DNA of 64,000 nucleotides from Phytoseiulus persimilis (GCA_037576195.1 CM075103.1:2666001-2730000), one strand, 5' to 3'; positions 45,656 to 57,904 are shown, numbered from the stretch's first letter. Program-made: numbers and translations. Notes: generated by a model from the sequence alone, not told the origin.

Positions 45656-46152
45656 ATGCAGTATAACGAACAACGAGCCTCACGGTCTGTCGCGAGAAAG
45701 AAACGTAGAATTTCGTGTCCCGTCAAAATATTAGAGCAGGTTGCAAACACCCAAATATTAGAGCCAACTTGCAATGTCAACTCTCGGCTGACCTCCTGGA
45801 ACAGGTAAGCATCAGCGCCGACTCTCGTAATTCCGAGTCGATTGTCGGAGCCCCGGATGCAGCTCGCATCTGCGGAGAGTCCGCTCTCCTGAGAGTGTTC
45901 CTCGAGTTATCCCATAGTGCTGATAACGTATGACGCTTCGGGGAAGCGAACAGAACATCTGGAAAAACCCTATCGACGACGGTAAAGGTAATAAAAGCGA
46001 GAACGCTTCTGATGGCGATCGGTCTCTCCTGGGGATGAACGTGAGTGGATGATTTTTATGCACTCTCGTTCTGTCACATTTTCAGTCTGGGCCGCAGTTT
46101 CTTTTCCGATTGGAATCAATGGAGCAGATCTGCTGCGAATGAGAAACTATGA
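45656..46152 (+). CDS. Small basic two-exon protein
   Basis: The ATG at 45656 opens MQYNEQRASRSVARKKRRIS..., 49 codons plus two bases, with a strongly basic patch (RKKRR) that could serve as a nuclear signal. It ends at donor GAACAG/GTAAGC (45804) in phase 2. The acceptor CTGTCACATTTTCAG (exon from 46086) completes the split codon and continues LGRSFFSDWNQWSRSAANEK to TGA. The product is about 71 residues. Exon 1 contains a 19-21-nt near-duplication (AAATATTAGAGCnnnnTTGCA twice, about 45727-45774). No family recognised. The 281-nt intron could hide another exon. Confidence 0.38.
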
Positions 46153-46433
46153 GAACCGCGGCTCGCGAGGAAGGAGGGCCGAGAACGACGGAGGGCCGCT
46201 CGTACTTCTCCCTTCATTCCTCCGGCCCCCTCTCGCTTTGCACGCCTCATCCCCAGCCTTCCCTCCGCTTTCCCTCTGAACGAGATCCCACGAAGTAGCC
46301 GAATAGAGAATGAATAGTTCGCTCCATACCGCGATTTCCGGACGACCGGAGCCGCTTCCGTGCAGAGGTCGGAGGGATGCCCTCTCGAAGGCTCGAGATG
46401 CACTTCTAGCGAGGTTTGAGTTCAATTTCGGAA

Positions 46434-46907
46434 TCAGCATGCATGGAAACTACACACTGAGATACCAACAATGAACACTGCGATTCCAGCTCGACCAGCC
46501 ATAATATGTGGATGTTCGCCTACAGAAGGGTTGACCGACAGAGAGATCGAGCGGATTGTATACTTCATCTTCGCAATTTCGGAACTCCATTTTTCTGTAT
46601 CCAGAACCACGGAGTGCTCGGGTGAGGGTTTCCCATCTGCCTCTTCCGTCACTGGCCCCTCGAGCCCACATTCCGTAGTTCCCAGATGGGGAGAATCGCG
46701 CTCTTCTTCATTCCCCTGGAGAACTCTCGTGAGAGCCGCACTCAGCGATGAGACCTCTCTTGGAAATTGCCCCTTGATAGGACACCAAAGAGTTCTGTAG
46801 ACACCGCAAGTTGGGCGAGTTGTGGTCACCCGCTGCCGCTGGGAGCCTCGGTTCGCAGCCGTCTGTAGAATTCCGTAGGGGTGTTGAGTACATTCGCGCC
46901 GGGACAA
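46434..46907 (-). CDS. Candidate ORF with C-terminal hydrophobic segment
   Basis: A 157-codon minus frame begins directly at the acceptor-like position 46907. It ends in AGIAVFIVGISVCSFHAC, which would be a C-terminal membrane anchor. The middle is acidic (TEEADGKPSPEHSVVLDTEK). It overlaps, in another frame, the second exon of the neighbouring model at 46826-47262. On the plus strand a true ATG at 46471 opens a 109-codon frame. Real coding is likely in this interval but the frame is uncertain. Confidence 0.25.
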   Translation of the reverse strand: MSRRECTQHPYGILQTAANRGSQRQRVTTTRPTCGVYRTLWCPIKGQFPREVSSLSAALTRVLQGNEEERDSPHLGTTECGLEGPVTEEADGKPSPEHSVVLDTEKWSSEIAKMKYTIRSISLSVNPSVGEHPHIMAGRAGIAVFIVGISVCSFHAC

Positions 46908-47262
46908 CTTCGAGACAGAGGAATGAATGAGTTCTACTCATTCATGGACGCGCTGCGGTCCGCTGATTGATGGCGGTGTCCACGCCGAAAAAAGTTGGCG
47001 GCGGCGGCGGATAGTGCGACATCTATCAAAACACACTAACAAAAGCTGACTCACGTGTAGAAGAATAATGAGACATCCGAGGAGACCGATGTCTCAGCGA
47101 AGTTCGGCTCCAAGGTCGGAGAGAAAAGTCCGGTGGGACCCTTTTCGCTGGGAGGGTAATTGCTCGCGGAGTTACGGACTCCAGTCGGAGACGTAATGTT
47201 ATGATCTAGAGGGCGATTCCGACAATCTGGAGCTGGCTTCAACGAAACGACGTCAGACCCCA
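46826..47262 (-). CDS. Unrecognised two-exon protein (C-terminal part)
   Basis: Exon 47262-47055 reads GSDVVSLKPAPDCRNRPLDH... through AETSVSSDVSLFFYT and ends at a strong donor, CTACAC/GTGAGT, that splits the last codon in phase 2. A 147-nt intron ends at CTCTGTCTCGAAG. The second exon restores phase: CPGANVLNTPTEFYRRLRTE..., stop at 46828-46826. About 95 residues are visible, with one N-glycosylation site (NIT). The first exon probably enters at 47262 from an unidentified upstream exon. No domain recognised. The overlapping 157-codon frame on the same strand is an alternative use of the second region. Confidence 0.4.
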
Positions 47263-48011
47263 CTTATGAGGAGCCGAGCGCGATCTCCCGCACGAGCCCA
47301 GGAAGCAATGAGATTGACGTGTGTATCTATCACTCGATGTGGGTTGAACGGTTTAGGTTCCCCTCAAAACCTGAGCGGTGGCTGGCGACGTCTTGGTGAG
47401 GTCTGACGTCAGAAGGCATCCGCTAATGGAGACGCTCATCGAACTATCGCGTCAACACAGCCGCGGCTGTCAATTCCATCAGCTCTTGGCTGTCGAGATG
47501 AAATATAAGAAGCGCCTCGATTGAGGTAGGTTCAAGCAACGAAACAGAATACACTCCAAAGCTGTATCTCATGCTCGACGCGGAGAAACGACAATGGCCG
47601 CTGTCCATTTTCCTTTCCGGGAAGCTCTCTCTGGGACTCAATATTTGTTGCGGAACGTGATTACCCTGATGGATGCGAGAGTTGGTAAATGACGACTAAT
47701 CTAAATCAATCCGTCACGGTGAGATCAGCATAATTTCTCCAGTGACAGCGTTTTTATCAGCGCCCAAACCGTATACGGACGCAATGTATCAAGAGGAATT
47801 ACCGGTCGGTCACCGACATTCGAATCGTTCCGGGTACCTCGGCGGGGACAAGAAGCGTTCCGTCAAGCTGTGCCGCGGCGGCGGTCCTCTCGATGGGCTC
47901 GGATACGGGAACATTCCGCTGGGTGTTTTGGCTTATTTTTTTTCCACATTCATCGCAAGAGACACCGAGTCCTCTGGATACTCCCTGTGAAGAGAACTGC
48001 GGGGAAGGACG

Positions 48012-48798
48012 CTACTCAGTTCTCTCCTCGGCATGAGCGAGCCAGCCACTAAGCAACTTGCTCATTACGTGTTGGTTGACGGGGCTGGTCGAGCCGTTTG
48101 CCAGACTCCGAGGTGCACATCTCGGCTTTTTTCTATCGCTAGTTTCTCTTCCGCTCCTCGTGGGCTTTCCGAGTCGGTGGCCAAGCGAAACGACAACTCC
48201 GTCGCCGTCGTTCGCCGAAGCAGCAGCGAAACCCTTTGCCGCAACCGATGAGAGTCCAAGTGCAGCATTCCGCCCGCACAGCTTAGCCGCATCCAATACG
48301 ACCGCCGCGCCGTCCACCCGCAACCGGTCTCGCCATCGAGATTCCGCGGGAGACACGGATCCCTCCCGCTCTGATAGGATGGAGGCGGACCGGGGGACGA
48401 TAAAGATCCTTGCTCCAGCATCTAAATTAGGCGGAGTGAATCTAAGTAGAACGACTGAGGTCGAGACTGGATGATCGCAACGGCAGCGGAGCCTCCTCAC
48501 CAGGACGCTCAGAAACTTGGAGCGCGTGTTCTCCGTCGCCCGAGTTCGCTCGTATCGGATTCAGGGGCTTGCTCAATTCGAGCCCCGACTCGTGCCGCCG
48601 GCACTCGCCCAGCAGAATGGGATCACCGAAAACCATTCTCAAAGTGAGAGCGTGAGCGGCAGGCCGAAGCCGCAGCGGTCGGAGTCGAATCTTCCGCTCA
48701 AGCAATGGGATTCCGCCTAAGGCAGCCTCAACAGTGGAGTGCGAATTCTCACAAAAGCTATGGACTGACGATCTCTGACAAGGCGCTACCGACCACAT
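48012..48798 (-). CDS. Candidate two-exon protein, 246 residues
   Basis: The ATG at 48798 opens 99 codons (MWSVAPCQRSSVHSFCENSH...), ending at donor GTCCTG/GTGAGG in phase 1. A very short 46-nt intron ends at CTCGACCTCAG. The second exon (48454-48012) continues in phase for 146 residues, including VLLRFTPPNLDAGARIFIVP and an Ala/Gly/Val-rich middle. The total is about 246 residues. Doubts: the intron is at the lower limit of size, the plus strand is also open for 138 codons (48058-48474), and composition here is GC-rich, which lengthens chance frames. No domain or signal peptide. Confidence 0.28.
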
Positions 48799-48799
48799 C

Positions 48800-51665
48800 G
48801 TCGATCAATGGCGCAAGTTCTCAATCTGATCCAAATCCAGGAGTAATGAATATTTGAAGATGCGGTGAACTGAACTCAAATACATAAGTCAAAGCTTAGA
48901 GAGGACAAAAAGATTCGGTTGAACTGCTTGAATCAGTAGCTCCCTTCATCTTGGTTGGGCCCCGATGGATGGTGTGAGCAGATCACACTCGTGCTTACGG
49001 AAAGGGGACTAAACGGTCGATTGTGGGTGCCAATCTTTTGACCCAGACTCGATGGCGGTTCGAAGCTTGGCAGGCGCCAGGACATACGCTTTGCTATGTG
49101 TACCAAACAACAAGAGCACGTCGTCCCAACGCGTAAGCAGCGATAACAACACAGCATGTTACTACGTGCATCGCTTGACATTCGGCGATCGTCAAACCGG
49201 TGTGGGTCCAATGATGTATACTATCGCGGGAACTGCGACTCCGACTCGCGCCCGATCATCTATTTGCATATGAAAACATGTGTGTGATAGCGGTCTGAGT
49301 CGATGAATTTACCACACCTCACGATGCCATCACAAAGAAGGAAGCGGGATGCTCAACTGCCGAATATTCGGTTCTCCGAATGATGAGAAGTTTCGAAGAC
49401 AACGTCTGACGATCCCGGAATCAGATGAGACCGTCGGCTTGGAGATTGGGTCGGTTGGGAATTTTCAGCTTAATAGAATAATGCTCTCACAATGGATCTA
49501 CTTCATTCGTGCACGAATGAACACGGCGCCTAAGAAGGAGAAGAAGAAGCAGCAGCTGTGACATACTCAGGGGACGAAGCCCTTTACGAACTTCGTTCGG
49601 TTCGAAATCGACGTTGTCGGGTCCGACCTCGGCCGCGATAACGCCGCTGTGATGAATGTATTTGATGGAAACCACCGACTGAACGAGCGAGCTCAGACGG
49701 GCTTAGCCGACCTCGCCGCTAGAATTGATCCTGGCTTCTTCCCGGAGCTCGGCCGCCAATATCCAGTGGCGATTGAATCAATGTTGATTATTCTCCGCCG
49801 GCTCAAACTCAGCCTAAGACACATGTATCGACTCCCTATTTTTAGGTCGGCGGGTTGCTTGGTCGTCGACGAAGTCGGAGCTCCCGGCCTGCCTCGGAAG
49901 CAATATACCTTCCCGAGCACAGTTGTATATTAACTTCGTGTTTGCCTTCGAGGATTCCTCGTTCGTTTGCGCGATCAGTTCAATCGCCGTCTCACGAAAG
50001 GGGTGGGTAAACGTCAACCAACTCCGGAGCGAGCGACAGATGCGACGGGGCTTGGCGCTCACAATTCGATTGCTGATAACGGATGCCAGACGCTCGTAGG
50101 AAGCTCCCGACGCAATACTCTCAGGGTCGCTCGAAGGAGCAAGCGCGCAGCTTGGGATGAGAAGATTCCACCGAGATACGGCTGGCTCCGGCCAGAGTCG
50201 CGCCCTGACTTCCCGCACCGCATACCGTTGTTCATGAACAGTGCAGTTTGGCGCTCATGAATAACTTTCAAGGTCTCCAGTTGATTTTTGTCGTTTTCTT
50301 CCGAACAGAAAGAGGGAAGCAAAAAATCACATTCGAATCAAATGGCTCGACAGAAGGAGCTCCGTTCATTAGGCACAAAAGACTCGACGGCCTCAGCAGC
50401 AAAGACTCCAGGCGCACGACTCCCTGGAGTGTCCTAAAAATCCACCTCGTTTAGAACACAATTATGTTGCTGCTCGGCTCCAGCCGTCAATGCGAGGTGA
50501 AGAAAGAAAGTAAACAGAACACCGTCCGCCTCCGCAGCCGTCAAGTACAGGAGGCGGGGTCGCATTTGTTTTGCACGTTAAATCAAGCCCCGACCTCACA
50601 GTCGGAGTTCCTTCGAAATAACCTACCATTCTTTACTCGGATGCGGGGCCCCGCCAGGATTTGAAAAGCCTGCGCCGTTGGAGGGAGCAACGGTGCTCGC
50701 TGCCAATACACTGCTCTCTGCGGACGCGTTACGAAGCTGCAAACGACTCGGAAGATGGAATCGATGCCGACTCGCGAGGAAGCCTTGAGAACTCAACAGT
50801 TGACGTTGTACGAATACGTACGTAACTAGGTTCAGCCGATTGAGTGTATTCCGCGCGCGACCTTAGGGTCCTTCAGTCGTTCTCCTCACACGTCTTCCGT
50901 CCTTGCAAGGAGTTCGGGGACGGGCGAGGAGGAGGAGGGAGTGTTTGTCGGAGATTAGCTACTTGATCGGAGGGTAGCCGCCGCTCAGTCGGTATTCTCA
51001 ACGATTCTCAGCTGAGTGGACCAGTGAACCCACCAAATGAGGACTCCGAGGTCTCAGGAGGCCTCTCAATAGGGCAGAGTAGCCTGACTCGCAGGCACGA
51101 ACGTCCATGATACGGCGCCCTCTTCCCGGCTCCCTCCCCCTGGCCGTACAAGACTTCAGCTGATGTCCCCGCCTGTCTTGAGGAGACTAATCGATGGAGA
51201 ACCATGACTACGGACGGGAGGCCCATTTTCGAATCGGAACTGTCTTCCCCTCCTGCATCAGAAAAGAAGCCAAGACCGGAATGTTACTCGACGGAGAACT
51301 GCTCGATTCCTCATTCCTGCTCCCGGCAGCTGATTCCTTCTGCGCATCGGGCCTTGAATCATGAATGGGCTCTATTGAGATCGGGGGTTGCCTGTTCTCA
51401 GGAATGACGAGTGTTCAACATGGATCCTGGGTACTGCAGCCTACACACAACGCTGCAGATGAGGCGGTCGATGTTGTAGTTTTGTTCCCGTCATTATGCT
51501 TCCTCATGCAATATCATGACCGGTTTCGATGTACCCTAAAATCGATTAGCTATTTGAGGAGGTCTTTGTCTGATCCGGTTCTCTGAGGAAAAAAAAAGGC
51601 TCGTTATCCGTTGGATTCGGGGGTACTCATTATCCGCGCATACGGATGCGAATCATCGTTCTGAT
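48800..51665. other. No supported gene
   Basis: Frames on both strands up to 134 codons (minus 49814-50218), none with phase-matched splice sites or motifs that I could find. Confidence 0.35.
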
Positions 51666-51709
51666 AAATCTCGGTACAGGCCACGTCAGCGTGGCCTGTA
51701 CCGAGATTT
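51666..51709. repeat. Perfect 20-bp inverted repeat with 4-nt loop
   Basis: AAATCTCGGTACAGGCCACG (51666-51685), loop TCAG, then its exact reverse complement (51690-51709). It is not followed by a T run and lies inside a minus open frame (51604-51894). It is too short and too perfect for a typical microRNA precursor. Confidence 0.85.
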
Positions 51710-54018
51710 GGACCTTTGGATTGGTCACCGCGGAGCTGTTTCCTCATTTCTGGCAGCCTGAACTCAGCGTTAGTGTTTATCCGATGGATCGAAGCGGCTG
51801 TTGGTCCTGTCGATGACCCTGTTGCATTTGAATTCGACCTCGGGCACTGCTGAAGCCAAAAGAGCTCCAAGCGTTCCAGTTCAGCACGAGACATTGGACT
51901 GATCGACGATGGCTCGCAAGGAACTGAGCCATGGGCAGAGGTGGAGGGTGTGCTTGATAATGATGATAATCATCATCGCGATCTCTTCATGGCCCCTTGC
52001 CCCCCTCCCCCCCCCCCTGCCTTAGTTTGCCATTGAGTGTTGATCATGAGCTGAGGTCTCAGAGTCTTGTCAAGTATGCCGAGTCGAGTATTCCTTAAAG
52101 CATGACCAAGCTTATGGATCGGAGGTCGTCGCAGGAGAGAGTGAATGAATGTCGCCCGTTGGAGAATTCCGCCATCCATGCGTACCGAATCGAAGTCGCC
52201 TGCGGCGTCGTCCTAGTTTTTGAGCTTCAATCTGTATAGTTGTCGATCGGAATGAGCCCAACGGGCTACGAGATCCTAAGACGATTATGAGCGCCACTGA
52301 GATCGCAAGAGCGTTCGGAACCGACGGGTCAGTCACGGCCTCGTGGAATATATCCGGAACTACCAAAAGAAACCACAAGAACTCCGGTCAGACCACGGAG
52401 AGGAACGAACGATCGATTGATCGTCATGTGTCGGCTACGTATCGACCGCAGGATATCACGATTCAAGCCCGAGATCAATTCATTCAGATAGGGCGCGTTG
52501 TTCCGAAAGTGGGAACAGTTTCTACCGCTGCCGATCGAATCGCGGTGGCGAGTTAGCGGTTGTTGGCGGGCGCCCAAGGTTGACTGGGACTATGCGAAAG
52601 AGCCGTCGGTCTGGGCTTGAGCCGGCTCCGGAATCCGTGTTTTCATGCCGGTCGCCTCCAGAGGGCTATCGGGCCATACGTTGGCTCCGTGTCCGTTCGT
52701 GCAGAACTAGAGATAAAAAAACGAGGGAAAGACAAAAGAGGAGAAGGATCTTCGTGGCCGATCAGCACGCTGCGCTGGCTGTCGAGCAGGCAGGAAATAG
52801 GTCCGCGAATTTCATCCGAAAGGCCTTCCTAAATGTCGGCCGATATCTCCGCCTAAGCCGCAGGGGGAACGCCGAGTGAGTACGAACGAAAGGAGACCAG
52901 GGCTGGAAATGGAACGTAATACGAGGTTAAAGCAATCAACGCAGTCATAGATTCCAGGGGATTTCCTGTGACAGCGATGATTCGCTGCGACTGCCTCGGA
53001 AAAACGTCCCGACTTTCGACTAACTTATCGTGGCTGCAGGAGCCGAAGATGTGCCCGAGTGGTCAGCGAGGGGACTGGAAAAAATTCTGAGTCTGCCCAT
53101 TGCCTTCGATTACACTTGGTATTAGCACCTCCGTCATGAGGACGCGAAGAGGCCGTCCTGCTCTGTTCGCTGTCAGCTCCCTTGAGGAAACCTTCAAACA
53201 CTGGAGCCCGTCCCGCGATACTAGCAGTGAATTGCCGGCGATCATCGATGATTATGCGCCCGTGGCAGTGACGAGGACGCGGAGTCCGAGTCCTCACCTT
53301 GAACTCCGGTTGAGGGGTGCTTTCGAATTACTCTTTTGCTTCCTCGAGCAATGAAGTATTAGGGAGCGAAAGAGACAATGAAAGGGAAACCACAAAAAAG
53401 AAGAATGCTAGAGAGGATGAGCGAATAAAAAGACCCAAAGAATGAAGATCAGGAATAAAGACGGTGGATTTCTACTGCGGCTAATGGCGACGGCTGCGCG
53501 AGCGATACAATACAACGGAAGCAGTTCTCTGAATGGACAGGCGCCCAGACGGTCGGTTGCTCGGTCGAGTGAGCCAGCCTGCCCAAGGAAAACGGAAGAG
53601 AAGAAATGGGAGCGCCACTGAAGTCCTTCCACCCGAGGAGTCCCTCCAAGAGCAGCTTTTGTCGTCCTTGTGGATTAAATACCTCTTTCACGACCACGCT
53701 GTCCCCCTCGATTCTGATGCCTCCTCCTCTTCCTCTCCTGATTCGGCTTCACACGGGAGAGCGCGCTACTTCGACAAAGAAGTTCTGCTGAACCTTTGCT
53801 ACCTCTATCTTCATTCACAGTGTCTTCAGCGAGCACGCCAGCCTCGGTTGCTAATTGCCTTCATTCGAAGCCGGAGAATAGGAACGACCCGGCAGTCGGT
53901 CCCACCATCGGCTGTGACGAGGATTATCCATATTCGTCCACGATGTGCCTGTAAGACCTCGAGGCTCGCTGAGTTCCATGTGCAATCCATGCGGATGAAT
54001 CAGAGTCGCATGCCTCGC
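51710..54018. other. No firmly supported gene
   Basis: Noted only: a plus frame 53100-53354 (contains RGRPALFAVSSLEETFKHWS) overlapping a minus exon-like stretch that ends at the strong donor TTCAAG/GTGAGG (53293). They are mutually exclusive. A run of about ten C occurs near 52003-52017, and clustered palindromic TGATAATGATGATAATCATCA near 51955-51977. Confidence 0.3.
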
Positions 54019-55994
54019 TTACATTGACGAATTTGTTTGTGGGGTTGCGGTGGGTCTAAATGCCCGTCGAAATGGTGTGATGACAATGATCATCGTCGTG
54101 AGCTCTTCATGATGCAACCAGCATGGTTTCCAAACCCTTGAGGATGTTTCTGATAAGACTGAATCTTTGCGGGATAGTTCTATCCATCGGAGCAGAATAT
54201 ATTCCATCATTCCCAATATCATCCAACTTATCGATGCTTCCTTGCGGTTCACTCGACCACCAGAACTTCCATTCATAGCTCTCGTTACACCAATGATTTT
54301 TTCAACGTGAAAACGTCGATCCCTGGGACCTTGCGAATGCTTCCCATGATGGTACTCGCGGCACTTCGTCAATCGTCCCTCACTTTTTCTGGCACTCGAG
54401 AGACACTCGCGTCCCCCGGAATGCCTGCTGGTTGCGGCGACTAGAACGGTCCGGAACGTGACGGACCTCGCATTCGAGGGTCTAAATGTACTCTCCTGGC
54501 TGTGATCCACGTACCATCGATACCGATCTGAGGTCTGCAGCTCAAAGGTGACTCCAGATGCGGGGGCTTGGACATACCGGAAAACAAGGGATACGCGGTC
54601 GAATTCAAGAAGTACAGGAAGTTCACCAGAATGGATGAGTTGTTGTAGAGGAGCCAGAAGAAAAATCCAGCCTCATGTGGTGCAGAGAGTTCAAGCACAT
54701 GGCTTGCAGGGGCCCCAGCTGGTCTTCGCGGGAGGGGAATATAGGAACCGGTTCGAAAGCAAAGACACAACCTGTACCAGGTGTGATGAGAATAGGAAGT
54801 AGCGCTGCAAAATGTTATCATGTAATGTGAAGAAAAGCCACCAGAGGACAACGAGGTTCAGAGAAGAATTGGAGCTGCATCGAACCTCGACGAGTCGGAT
54901 TGTAGAACGCACCGAGAGAACGCGCGGACGGGTATTCTGGTGAGAGTCGATATGTATTCACAAATAAATGATCAAAAAATGAATCGGTTACCCGCGTATG
55001 AGGACACGAACAACCGATAACCCGTCGCCTATTTGTATATCAAATCCTGGTTCACGATCCATGTAGACCGCGGAATTGGCTCTCTTCAAGGGCGAAGAGA
55101 ATGGCTCGCACAGAACAGATCCATCGTGTATGGTCCATTTCAGCTCGTCATCCTGAGACGCCGTTGTGTGCAGGAACAAACAGGCCTCTCGCACGTTTTT
55201 TTTTATGATCAGTACAGCCTTTGAATTCGTCTCCGAAAGTGTCCTGGGATGATCGTTGCAGTGAATGCTGCAGCGCCGGAGTCTCAGGTCTCTGAAGTAC
55301 GCTTCACCATTTCCGCTCGCTGTCGAAACGGTCCATGGAAGGTATCGAACCACTTTCAGGATTCTCAATGCAGTCAGGACTTCTCATGAATGATCAAGAA
55401 CATGTAGACGTCCCCTGGGCGATCGTCGATGAAAGTGGGCTAGGAGACCTCGAGTTCGTCGCCCAGATCGACAAGTGATAATTGTGGTAATTTCGCGAAA
55501 CTCGACCCAATCGAGTGCCACACTGTTCTCGCAGCGTACGTCAACATTCCATGCGGGAGTTCTTGCTTTAGTGCACTCTCCGACACGCTGAATTGGAGAA
55601 AAAATAAAAGTTTGGTGCCGACTCTGCAGTGACGACACCTACGAATGCGAGACCGAGCAACTGTCGGTCTGAGCGACATTTGTCAAGCATAGTGCAAGGG
55701 GAACTATCGTCCCGTGTACTGCGAAAAAGCATCGAGAGCCACAGAACAATCCTGTCTCAATCGTTCGAATAACTGATGGAAGCCTCATTTCCAGAGTGGT
55801 CGTCGTGAGTCGGGAACTTTCTTACCCTTTATCTTTTTGCCGATTACACCGAGGAAAGTTATTGGATTCTGGGTTTCTTTCTTGCCAGCGATTGCTGGAA
55901 GTATGGCGCATACATTTTCATTGAGTTGCATCGTTGTTCGGGGATTGAAGAGCCCAGTGGAGTTAGTGGAGTTGAAAGTGGAGTTTTCAGTCAT
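54019..55994 (-). CDS. Multi-exon, probably extracellular or membrane protein
   Basis: Exon chain, minus strand. 55994-55826 (ATG; MTENSTFNSTNSTGLFNPRT, three N-glycosylation sites; donor AAAGG/GTAAGA). Probably 55718-55643 (acceptor TTTTTCGCAG). A cysteine-containing exon from 55587 (acceptor TTTCTCCAATTCAG). An exon ending 54992 that reads YLPWTVSTASGNGEAYFRDL... and ELKWTIHDGSVLC (donor GTAACC). 54804-54578 (acceptor CATTTTGCAG, donor TTCCG/GTATGT; ends in YFLNSTAYPLFS). 54527-54019 (acceptor CAGACCTCAG; 168 codons to TAA). The last two junctions agree in phase (2, then 1). The earlier ones are less certain: two frames compete for the second and third exons. A good acceptor at 56035 and a donor at 56114 suggest a further 5' exon. 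I recognise no family. Confidence 0.45.
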
Positions 55995-56615
55995 TTCATC
56001 GAACCGGTCTCCGACAACGGTATTCTGCGCTTCCCTGGGGAACGCAAAGAGTGGAGAGAACCGAGGAAAGGAGAATCGATAATGAAGAAAGAGATTCGTC
56101 GAAGAGAAACTCACGCGGGATACGGAGACTGTGTATTCTTTCCTCTGCTTTTGCCTGATCCTCTCTACTGGAGCTATCCCGCCACAGCTTCATCGTTCCC
56201 GGCACCCAAAAGTCTAGATTCATGAGAGAAGGGCGAGAGAAAAGTGAGACGCTTGGGATGTTCACAACGAGTTGGCGGTTATTTATGGCAATGGGGTCCG
56301 ACGGAGTTGCTTCTTCGTCTGCCACGAACACTTACAGTAACTAGCCAAACCACTGCCGTTGTTTCCTTTGGTTTTGTGCTTCCTCGTATCTATCGGGCAG
56401 TTGGCACTGATCGGCTAGTTCGGGCCTGAGTTTAACCAACGACCCAGCGTCGAACGATCTCTTTCCCTCTGCTGGCCGTTATCTCTGCGGCAATGTGAGA
56501 AAAACGGAATTAGCCGGACCGCGGTGAGCGCATTACGTTGATATATAGCCTATAGCACGAGGAGACGGAGAATGAAGAAACTCATACGTCAGGCTCATCG
56601 AGCGTTCGTGTTATT

Positions 56616-56621
56616 TTTATT
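56616..56621 (-). terminator. Poly(A) signal
   Basis: The minus strand reads CCAATAAAAATAAC, with AATAAA at 56621-56616, about 122 nt beyond the stop of the two-exon model immediately upstream. Confidence 0.35.
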
Positions 56622-56742
56622 GGCAGAGGAGCCCCGGCAGCGGCCCAACCACCACCACCCGATCGCTGCCGCTACCACCACCGGCGACGGAGCTGGCCCA
56701 CAATGTTCAAGCTAATGCTAACGATATTTTCGTTGTCTACCA

Positions 56743-56938
56743 TCACTCAGACGAAATCGTTTCCCCCTTGGCCCCCTCACAGGAGCGGTACCTAAGTACC
56801 GAGCTGAAGAGCCTAAGTCGCCCCACCGGCAGCTTCACAAGTAAACAGCTGAGTCACTCGTCACCGAAACCAAGTAGGTTCTTTGAGGGGCTTACCTTCT
56901 TCTCCAGTTAATCTCGCCTTGCTGTTCGGTGTATTTGG
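56743..56938 (-). CDS. Last two exons of a minus-strand gene
   Basis: A 43-nt exon (56938-56896) is bounded by acceptor GCTTTCCTTCTCAG and donor GAAGAAG/GTAAGC. Two frames are open in it. The following acceptor GGCTCTTCAG (exon from 56804) continues both. Entering in phase 1 gives ...NSKARLTGEE joined to RYLGTAPVRGPRGKTISSE and a stop at 56745-56743. The other gives ...KYTEQQGEINWRR joined to SVLRYRSCEGAKGENDFV and a nearby stop. An AATAAA follows at 56621-56616. Upstream exons were not found. No domain recognised. Confidence 0.35.
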
Positions 56939-57540
56939 CTGAGAAGGAAAGCAGCGTGTAAACTTATGAGACAGCGTTTCAGTTGTTTTGTCTAAGCGAG
57001 AGAGGAACACGGATAAAAATCACAGGGTAAAATATGATAAAGCGGATTGATATTCCCGAGCCCTCTCGAGTGCCGAGGCACGGATCTTGAGCCCACACAC
57101 TTCTGCTGATTCCCCTAATGATCCATCAAAGATGTTGATTCTCCGTCATCAGCGAAAACCTGCGAACTGGAACTATCCTGGCGGCGGTTCAGGGGCTTGG
57201 CAACATCTTGAAAGCCTGCGGTGCTTCGCACGGAACGAATATTCCCGCGCCGGTAACTCAGGCGAATAGTTCAGGGAAAATCATGCATCCTCATTTGGTC
57301 TGCGCAGAGGTTCAGAGTTGACGAGGCAGTGATTCGGCTTCCACGTTCCAAGCGATCCAGATCGCTCCGTTTGTCGACATGTGTACGGCAGTGTCCCGAG
57401 AGCCTTTCTACCGGCGCAGGTTAGCTAAGTCATCTGTGTTCCTCCGGCTATGGCTTTATCTAGCTCTTGTTCCTGCTTAGTACGAGCAGGAAGCCGTCTT
57501 ATCATAATTTTTTGTCTCGAATGTGTTCGAAAGTTGAGGT

Positions 57541-57586
57541 GGAGCGGCAGGAACGAAGTTGCCCGCGGCTGAGCGGGAGCCAGGTG
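57541..57586 (+). other. Possible 5' UTR exon end
   Basis: A strong donor, GAGCCAG/GTGAGTGA at 57587, has no open frame leading into it. A pyrimidine-rich acceptor (CTCTTCGCTGCTTCTCCCCGCCGAAG, near 57850) precedes the coding exon that starts at 57905. The pair would make a 5' UTR intron of about 260 nt. The upstream boundary is unknown. Confidence 0.3.
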
Positions 57587-57904
57587 AGTGAATGAGCATG
57601 CATGTGGATAGATGTAGGAGCTCCGCTAATTTAGGCACAGGCAGCTAGATTGCCGGCGCAGCCAGGAGCCCCTGGTGCTGCGAGCGTGTTCGGTCTCTCC
57701 GGTTTTTGCCTCTGCCCCAAAAAAGCTCTAGCGAATACCTACAATTTACCATCGAGGATACAACACTTAACATGTGCCGAGACGATGAACACGTCATGAA
57801 CCAATCATAAAAAGGTGAGCGTCTCGCTCTTCGCTGCTTCTCCCCGCCGAAGAACTTGGGGAGGGAATGATGAGAGGGGGAATCTCGATGATTATTAACG
57901 GGAA

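Noticed and set aside
51666..51709. Rho-independent terminator
   Set aside because: No T run follows, and the window is eukaryotic.
54578..54912. Unspliced reading of this region as TM6-TM7 of a GPCR (NLVVLWWLFF... and LNSTAYPLFS)
   Set aside because: The first hydrophobic stretch lies in a pyrimidine-rich intron end immediately before a strong acceptor, and NPxxY is not preserved. The resemblance of the spliced exon end to helix 8 is noted as a finding only.
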